Assembly (NCBI GenBank): GCA_035632215.1
Contig: DASQHF010000111.1
Coordinates: 1 to 18,120, forward strand
Reading direction: 5' to 3'
DNA: 18,120 nucleotides
From: CAIYRG01 sp035632215
Lineage (GTDB): Bacteria; Pseudomonadota; Alphaproteobacteria; Micropepsales; Micropepsaceae
Below the pieces are notes generated by a model that worked only from the letters and a program-made list of their open reading frames with translations, did not search any database and was not told the DNA's origin. Shown one piece after another: positions 15,128-18,120 of the stretch. The stretch's first letter is position 1; every line of letters begins with the position of its first letter. A program made the translations under genes and the position numbers.

Positions 15128-15622
15128 TCAGCCGCCCCGCCGCCCGCGCTCCCCTTGCACCGGCATGCCCGGGAAACCGCCGCGTCCCCTGGGTAAGCGC
15201 AGCTCGTCGGGCGTCAAACGGCCATCTTTGTCCTTGTCGAGCCCGTCGAATACCGAGTGAGCCGTAGTCGCAAATTCCTCGAACGACACGAACCCGTCCT
15301 GATTCCAGTCGATCAATGGCGAGGCCAGCGTTCCATTCGCCATGAAGCGCCGCTGGTTTTCGGCTTGGGTCTCCTGGGAATCAAGCCGGCCGTCGCCGTT
15401 TACGTCGCAAATCGCAAATTGGCGGTGCAAGCCTTCGTCGAGCTCCTGCCGCGTCACCGTGCCGTCGCCGTTCGCATCATAACTTAGCATCAACCGAACA
15501 TCCCGCTCGAGATCCGTGATCGGCGGGGGCACCGCGCCAGGCCGCGCCCGCGGACCAGGCGAGGAGCACGCCGCCCCGATCACAAGCACGGCTACGGCGG
15601 ATAAAGTCGGCAGCTTGGTCAT
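15128..15622 (-). CDS. Exported EF-hand protein (putative lipoprotein)
   Basis: 164 residues from the ATG at 15622; an in-frame TTG at 15643 would add seven residues. The N-terminus has a hydrophobic segment ending GAAC at Cys19. This could be a lipoprotein site, but the -3 residue is Gly rather than the usual Leu, so lipidation is uncertain. Four EF-hand loops are visible at 49-60 (DANGDGTVTRQE), 73-84 (DVNGDGRLDSQE), 105-116 (DWNQDGFVSFEE) and 129-140 (DKDKDGRLTPDE), all with acidic residues at positions 1 and 12 and Gly at 6, so Ca2+ binding is likely. The tail (141-164) is rich in Gly and Arg. It lies 84 bp before its paralogue and probably shares a transcript with it. No good Shine-Dalgarno precedes either start. 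Such proteins are usually annotated only as EF-hand domain proteins; the function is unknown. Confidence 0.85.
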   Translation of the reverse strand: MTKLPTLSAVAVLVIGAACSSPGPRARPGAVPPPITDLERDVRLMLSYDANGDGTVTRQELDEGLHRQFAICDVNGDGRLDSQETQAENQRRFMANGTLASPLIDWNQDGFVSFEEFATTAHSVFDGLDKDKDGRLTPDELRLPRGRGGFPGMPVQGERGRRGG

Positions 15623-15949
15623 GGCGTTGAGGTTGTAGAGCAAACCTGCTGGATGCTGGATGAATTCTTCGCAGGGATTGCATTTGGAGCTCGCCGTAGC
15701 TCGCGGGCGCTACGCCCCGCCTTCGCTCTTCGGGCTGCGGCGCGGCAGCCTTGCTCGCTTCTGGGCACTGGATTCTGACGATACCCCTCGACCGGACGCA
15801 ATCTCCAAGGCTGCAGTAGAAACTTGTCGCAACGAGACGATGGTTACGAGCAACTGCTTTTCGTGCGCCCATCCGTACGACTTCCGAACAGCCGCAGGCG
15901 TTCCACGCGGGTTGTGAATCAGGGATTTCTTTACAATGACGCGTCTGAT
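15623..15949. other. Non-coding gap with clustered hairpins
   Basis: About 330 bp separate the VOC gene from the first EF-hand gene. I see no convincing gene on either strand. An 85-codon plus-strand frame (15660-15917) lacks recognisable domains or a ribosome site and runs through the hairpins. The part nearest the EF-hand gene contains three perfect small inverted repeats within 64 bp. I could not find a clear promoter for the EF-hand pair, although one is expected here. Confidence 0.6.
15687..15750. repeat. Cluster of three perfect inverted repeats
   Basis: Read on the plus strand: gagct/agctc with a 6-nt loop (15687-15702), gggcg/cgccc with a 3-nt loop (15705-15717) and ggctgc/gcagcc with a 6-nt loop (15733-15750). 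A further gtagc/gctac pair (15696-15700 with 15708-15712) would compete with the first two. No T-run follows, so this is not a standard terminator. It could be a REP-like intergenic element or a structured 5' leader of the EF-hand transcript. Confidence 0.5.
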
Positions 15950-16351
15950 CTAACTTTGGGGCGCAGCAACACCGCCGTCCCCCATCAAGCGTGAGGGCCA
16001 GCCGATCCGCACAAGCAGACCATCCGGCCCGTAGACGCCGAACTCGTATAGCCCCCATTCGCGATGACGTAGGATGCCGCCAGGGCGGATGATCAAGTCA
16101 TCGACGCGTGCGGCGATAAAATCCACATTCGGCGTGCGGATGAAGACTCCGAACGGGTTGGTCTCGGGCACGCTCCAGGGTCCCGTCCCGGCCTGCGTGA
16201 GATGGACCTCGCAGTCCCAGCCGGTGAGGATGAAATAATTGCTGTCGCCGCCCGTGCGGGCGAAGCCTAACCGCTCCCAGAACGGAAGGGCTCCGGGCAG
16301 GTCGTTGCAGGGCACGATGGCAAATGCGCCGACGGTCGCGGGTATGGGCAT
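15950..16351 (-). CDS. VOC superfamily (glyoxalase/bleomycin-resistance fold) protein
   Basis: 133 residues, the normal size for a single-chain VOC protein of two beta-alpha-beta-beta-beta modules. The N-terminal half has the typical pattern: a strand (AFAIVPCNDL), a helix with FWERLGF at 24-30, then a strand ending in CEVHL, where His50 is at the usual metal-ligand position. The C-terminal half ends in the characteristic EFGVYGPDGLLVRIGWP strand-turn-strand with an acidic residue at the second ligand position. Members include glyoxalase I, bleomycin-binding proteins and ring-cleaving dioxygenases; the sequence alone does not tell which. The ATG at 16351 is the natural start of the fold; only a weak GGA lies upstream. 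It follows tRNA-Val by about 80 bp and has no evident tie to the glycosyltransferases. Confidence 0.82.
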   Translation of the reverse strand: MPIPATVGAFAIVPCNDLPGALPFWERLGFARTGGDSNYFILTGWDCEVHLTQAGTGPWSVPETNPFGVFIRTPNVDFIAARVDDLIIRPGGILRHREWGLYEFGVYGPDGLLVRIGWPSRLMGDGGVAAPQS

Positions 16352-16405
16352 AGGATTTGTCCACGGATTCGCGGCAAAGATCGCTGGTTGATCCAGCCGT
16401 GTCTA

Positions 16406-16431
16406 TCTCTTGCGATGTACATCCCAAGAGA
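16406..16431 (-). terminator. Hairpin just downstream of tRNA-Val
   Basis: A 26-nt near-perfect inverted repeat: a 7-bp outer stem (TCTCTTG with CAAGAGA), one G-G mismatch, then the palindrome GATGTACATC. It begins two bases after the tRNA discriminator base. No T-run follows, so it may be a processing or weak termination signal rather than a classical Rho-independent terminator. Confidence 0.4.
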
Positions 16432-16432
16432 G

Positions 16433-16505
16433 TGGGCGGTGACGGACTCGAACCGCCGGCCACATCGGTGTAAACGATGTGCTCTACCAACTGAGCTAAC
16501 CGCCC
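16433..16505 (-). tRNA. tRNA-Val (anticodon UAC)
   Basis: A 73-nt cloverleaf. The 7-bp acceptor stem pairs GGGCGGT with ACCGCCC. The D arm is GCTC AGTTGGTA GAGC. The anticodon stem CATCG/CGATG holds the loop TTTACAC with anticodon TAC, which reads valine GUA and, by wobble, other GUN codons. The variable loop is TGGCC, and the T arm GGCGG TTCGAGT CCGTC has one G-U pair. The discriminator base is A. The 3' CCA is not encoded (CTC follows) and must be added. It lies 65 bp after the HU gene, as in many alphaproteobacteria. Confidence 0.97.
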
Positions 16506-16525
16506 GGCCCAACCAACATAGCGCA

Positions 16526-16545
16526 GGGGACGCGACTTGGTCCCC
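16526..16545 (-). terminator. Weak hairpin between HU gene and tRNA-Val
   Basis: GGGGAC and GTCCCC form a 6-bp stem with an 8-nt loop, 26 bp past the HU stop codon. No T-run follows, so it is at best a weak terminator or an mRNA 3'-end stabiliser. HU and tRNA may be partly co-transcribed. Confidence 0.3.
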
Positions 16546-16570
16546 GAAAGCGTAGCGGTGTTTACGACGC

Positions 16571-16849
16571 TTACGAGGCGTTCAGAACATCTTTGAGAGG
16601 CTTGCCCGCGCGGAAGCGCGCCGCTTTCGACGGCTTGATCGTGATCTCTTCGCCGGTCTGCGGATTGCGGCCCTTGCCCCCGGCCCTCGTCGAAACCACG
16701 AATACGCCGAAGCCGGTCACCCTGACTTCCTCTCCCGATTTGAGAGAGTCGGTGATCAAATCGAACACGCCGTCCACCGCCTTTTGGGCGTCCATTTTGG
16801 CAAGTCCAGACCGCTCGGCCAGTTTTTGGACAAGATCGTTTTTGTTCAC
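16571..16849 (-). CDS. hupB: HU-family DNA-binding protein
   Basis: 92 residues, the usual length of HU. This small nucleoid protein acts as a dimer that bends and compacts DNA. The helical N-terminal half begins MNKNDLVQKLAERSGL. The signature VTGFGVFVVSTRAGGKGRNP (residues 44-63) is followed by TGEEITIKPSKAARFRAGK, giving the beta-arm with the conserved RNP tip that inserts into the minor groove. The start is GTG at 16847-16849, with GGAG seven bases upstream, so the start is well defined. It has its own promoter (16890-16918) behind the lon terminator, and tRNA-Val follows. The lon-HU-tRNA-Val order is typical of alphaproteobacteria. The symbol is by family convention and context; HU rather than IHF is supported by the sequence and the neighbouring lon. 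Confidence 0.96.
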   Translation of the reverse strand: MNKNDLVQKLAERSGLAKMDAQKAVDGVFDLITDSLKSGEEVRVTGFGVFVVSTRAGGKGRNPQTGEEITIKPSKAARFRAGKPLKDVLNAS

Positions 16850-16889
16850 GGGCGTTCTCCTATTCGCGGGCCCTGCCCCGCCGCACCAG

Positions 16890-16918
16890 ATTTAAGGCGG
16901 GTTTTCGGGCGCCGTCAA
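16890..16918 (-). promoter_or_regulatory. Predicted sigma70-type promoter of the HU gene
   Basis: A -35 box TTGACG (16913-16918) and a -10 box TTAAAT (16890-16895) are separated by exactly 17 bp. The -35 matches consensus at 5 of 6 positions and the -10 at 4 of 6. Transcription would begin near 16883, giving a leader of about 33 nt that contains the GGAG ribosome site. It lies between the lon terminator and the HU start, as expected. Confidence 0.75.
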
Positions 16919-16977
16919 AGCTTCAATACGCGATTCTCGGCGGATTTCCTCGAAAAATCTCGCGGGTCTAAGGATAG

Positions 16978-17016
16978 AAAAATGCCCCCGCGGGGGAATG
17001 ACCGCGAGGGCTTTTT
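16978..17016 (-). terminator. Rho-independent terminator of lon
   Basis: On the minus strand, GCCCTCGCGG pairs with CCGCGGGGGC over 10 bp (one G-T pair) around an 8-nt loop (stem 16984-17011), followed by ATTTTT. An A-run before the stem extends the pairing and would also give a T-run on the other strand, so it could act in both directions. It starts 17 bp past the lon stop codon. Confidence 0.9.
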
Positions 17017-17032
17017 CGTCAGGACCCTGGCT

Positions 17033-18120
17033 CTAGTGGGTGACGACCGCGTCTTCGCCACCTGCGCCGTCGTCCAGAGCTGCCGTTGGAGCCTCGACCG
17101 GCTCCTCCCAAACGATCGGCGTCAAGGGCCGGGTCAGGGCGATCTTCAGCACTTCTTCCATGGTGGCCACGGGCCGAATCTCGAGTCCCTTCTTAACATT
17201 GTCGGGTATCTCCGCGAGATCCTTCTCGTTTTCGGCCGGAATGATCACCGTCTTCAGACCTGTCCTCAAGGCCGCAAGGAGCTTTTCCTTGAGACCGCCG
17301 ATCGGAAGCACACGGCCCCGAAGCGTGATCTCGCCCGTCATAGCCACATCGCGGCGAACCGGAATTCCGGTTAAGACCGAGATGATCGAGGTTGCCATAG
17401 CAACGCCCGCGGATGGCCCATCCTTAGGCGTCGCGCCCTCGGGCACGTGGACGTGGATATCCTTGCGGTCGAACAGCGGCGGCTTGATCCCGAAGTTGAG
17501 CGCTCGAGAGCGGGCATAGGATCGCGCCGCGTCGATCGACTCCTTCATCACCTCGCCGAGCTTGCCGGTAGCCTGGAAGCGGCCCTTCCCGGGGACCATT
17601 ACGGCTTCAATCGTAAGTGTCTCGCCTCCGACTTCGGTCCAGGCAAGCCCGGTCACGACACCGACCTGGTCCTCGCCCTCGATCTCGCCATAGCGGAACT
17701 TTCTCACGCCCGCATAGTCGCCGAGATTTTGCGATGTAACCTCGATCTTCTTGGCCTTGCCCGAGACGATGTCTTTGACTGCCTTGCGGGCCAAATTTGC
17801 CAGCTCTCGCTCGAGATTACGGACTCCGGCTTCCCGCGTGTAATAGCGGATAAGATCGCGCAGCGCGTCCTCGCCGATCGACCATTCGCCTTCGGTCAGG
17901 CCATGCGCCTTGATCTGCTTGGTCAGCAAGTGACGCTTGGCGATCTCGACCTTTTCGTCCTCGGTGTAGCCGGGGATGCGGATGATCTCCATCCGGTCCA
18001 TCAGAGGCTGCGGCATGCGCAGCGTATTGGCCGTGGTGATGAACATCACGTCTGACAAGTCGAAATCGACCTCGAGGTAGTGGTCGTTAAACGCGTGGTT
18101 CTGTTCTGGGTCCAAGACCT
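17033..18120 (-). CDS. lon: ATP-dependent protease Lon (C-terminal part)
   Basis: The last 361 or so residues of Lon, a cytoplasmic hexameric AAA+ serine protease that degrades misfolded and regulatory proteins; the N-terminal and Walker A/B regions lie beyond the right edge. Visible in order: the AAA sensor-1 strand VMFITTAN, the arginine-finger region LMDRMEIIRI, the sensor-2 helix GVRNLERELANLARK, and the protease domain. The catalytic Ser sits in DGPSAG (codon at 17411-17413), and the catalytic Lys is the second Lys of GGLKEK (codon at 17282-17284), 43 residues later, the same spacing as S679 and K722 of E. coli Lon. The C-terminus carries a short acidic tail. The stop is TAG at 17033-17035, followed by a strong terminator. 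The visible part shows no defect. Confidence 0.98.
   Translation of the reverse strand, partial: VLDPEQNHAFNDHYLEVDFDLSDVMFITTANTLRMPQPLMDRMEIIRIPGYTEDEKVEIAKRHLLTKQIKAHGLTEGEWSIGEDALRDLIRYYTREAGVRNLERELANLARKAVKDIVSGKAKKIEVTSQNLGDYAGVRKFRYGEIEGEDQVGVVTGLAWTEVGGETLTIEAVMVPGKGRFQATGKLGEVMKESIDAARSYARSRALNFGIKPPLFDRKDIHVHVPEGATPKDGPSAGVAMATSIISVLTGIPVRRDVAMTGEITLRGRVLPIGGLKEKLLAALRTGLKTVIIPAENEKDLAEIPDNVKKGLEIRPVATMEEVLKIALTRPLTPIVWEEPVEAPTAALDDGAGGEDAVVTH

Noticed and set aside
15130..15622. First EF-hand protein as a firm lipoprotein
   Set aside because: The segment before Cys19 is GAA rather than a standard lipobox, so only a tentative mention is justified.
15660..15917. Plus-strand frame of 85 codons in the gap between the VOC and EF-hand genes
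   Set aside because: No ribosome site or recognisable domain, and it runs through the hairpin cluster. The gap fits a leader or intergenic element better.
16515..16520. TATGTT as a -10 box for tRNA-Val
   Set aside because: No acceptable -35 sequence occurs 15-19 bp upstream, so I do not call a promoter.

Overview
The window is a high-GC bacterial chromosome segment, most likely from an alphaproteobacterium. The right end carries the order lon, HU gene, tRNA-Val(UAC), a well-known alphaproteobacterial arrangement, and codon use is strongly GC-biased. I cannot name the genus. Every gene I can support lies on the minus strand, so transcription runs from high to low coordinates.

Right end (16433-18120): the C-terminal half of the ATP-dependent protease Lon, a strong Rho-independent terminator, a good sigma70-type promoter, a 92-residue HU-type DNA-binding protein (GTG start), and tRNA-Val(UAC). 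These are housekeeping genes.

Middle (14489-16351): a small VOC (glyoxalase-fold) protein, then a gap of about 330 bp with several perfect small hairpins, then two paralogous exported proteins with four EF-hand loops each. The second has a Ser/Thr-rich tail.

Left 14.4 kb (1-14381): the main feature is a tandem array of seven paralogous genes, six complete and the seventh cut by the window edge. Each encodes an N-terminal TPR superhelix joined to a GT41 (OGT/SPINDLY-type) glycosyltransferase domain. All six junctions are identical ATGA stop/start overlaps, so the array looks like one translationally coupled operon. In transcription order the TPR count is 8, 8, 9, 9, 6, 5, 4. Catalytic-domain motifs are mostly conserved, but copies 2, 5 and 7 differ at positions that bind the nucleotide sugar in human OGT. 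The likely role is intracellular protein O-glycosylation, with TPR domains of different length selecting different acceptors. Sugar donor and acceptors cannot be read from the sequence, and no flagellin or sugar-nucleotide gene is in view. The frame of the second EF-hand gene stays open past its stop codon and would end exactly in an ATGA overlap with the first array gene, hinting that the EF-hand genes and the array may once have been one coupled unit.
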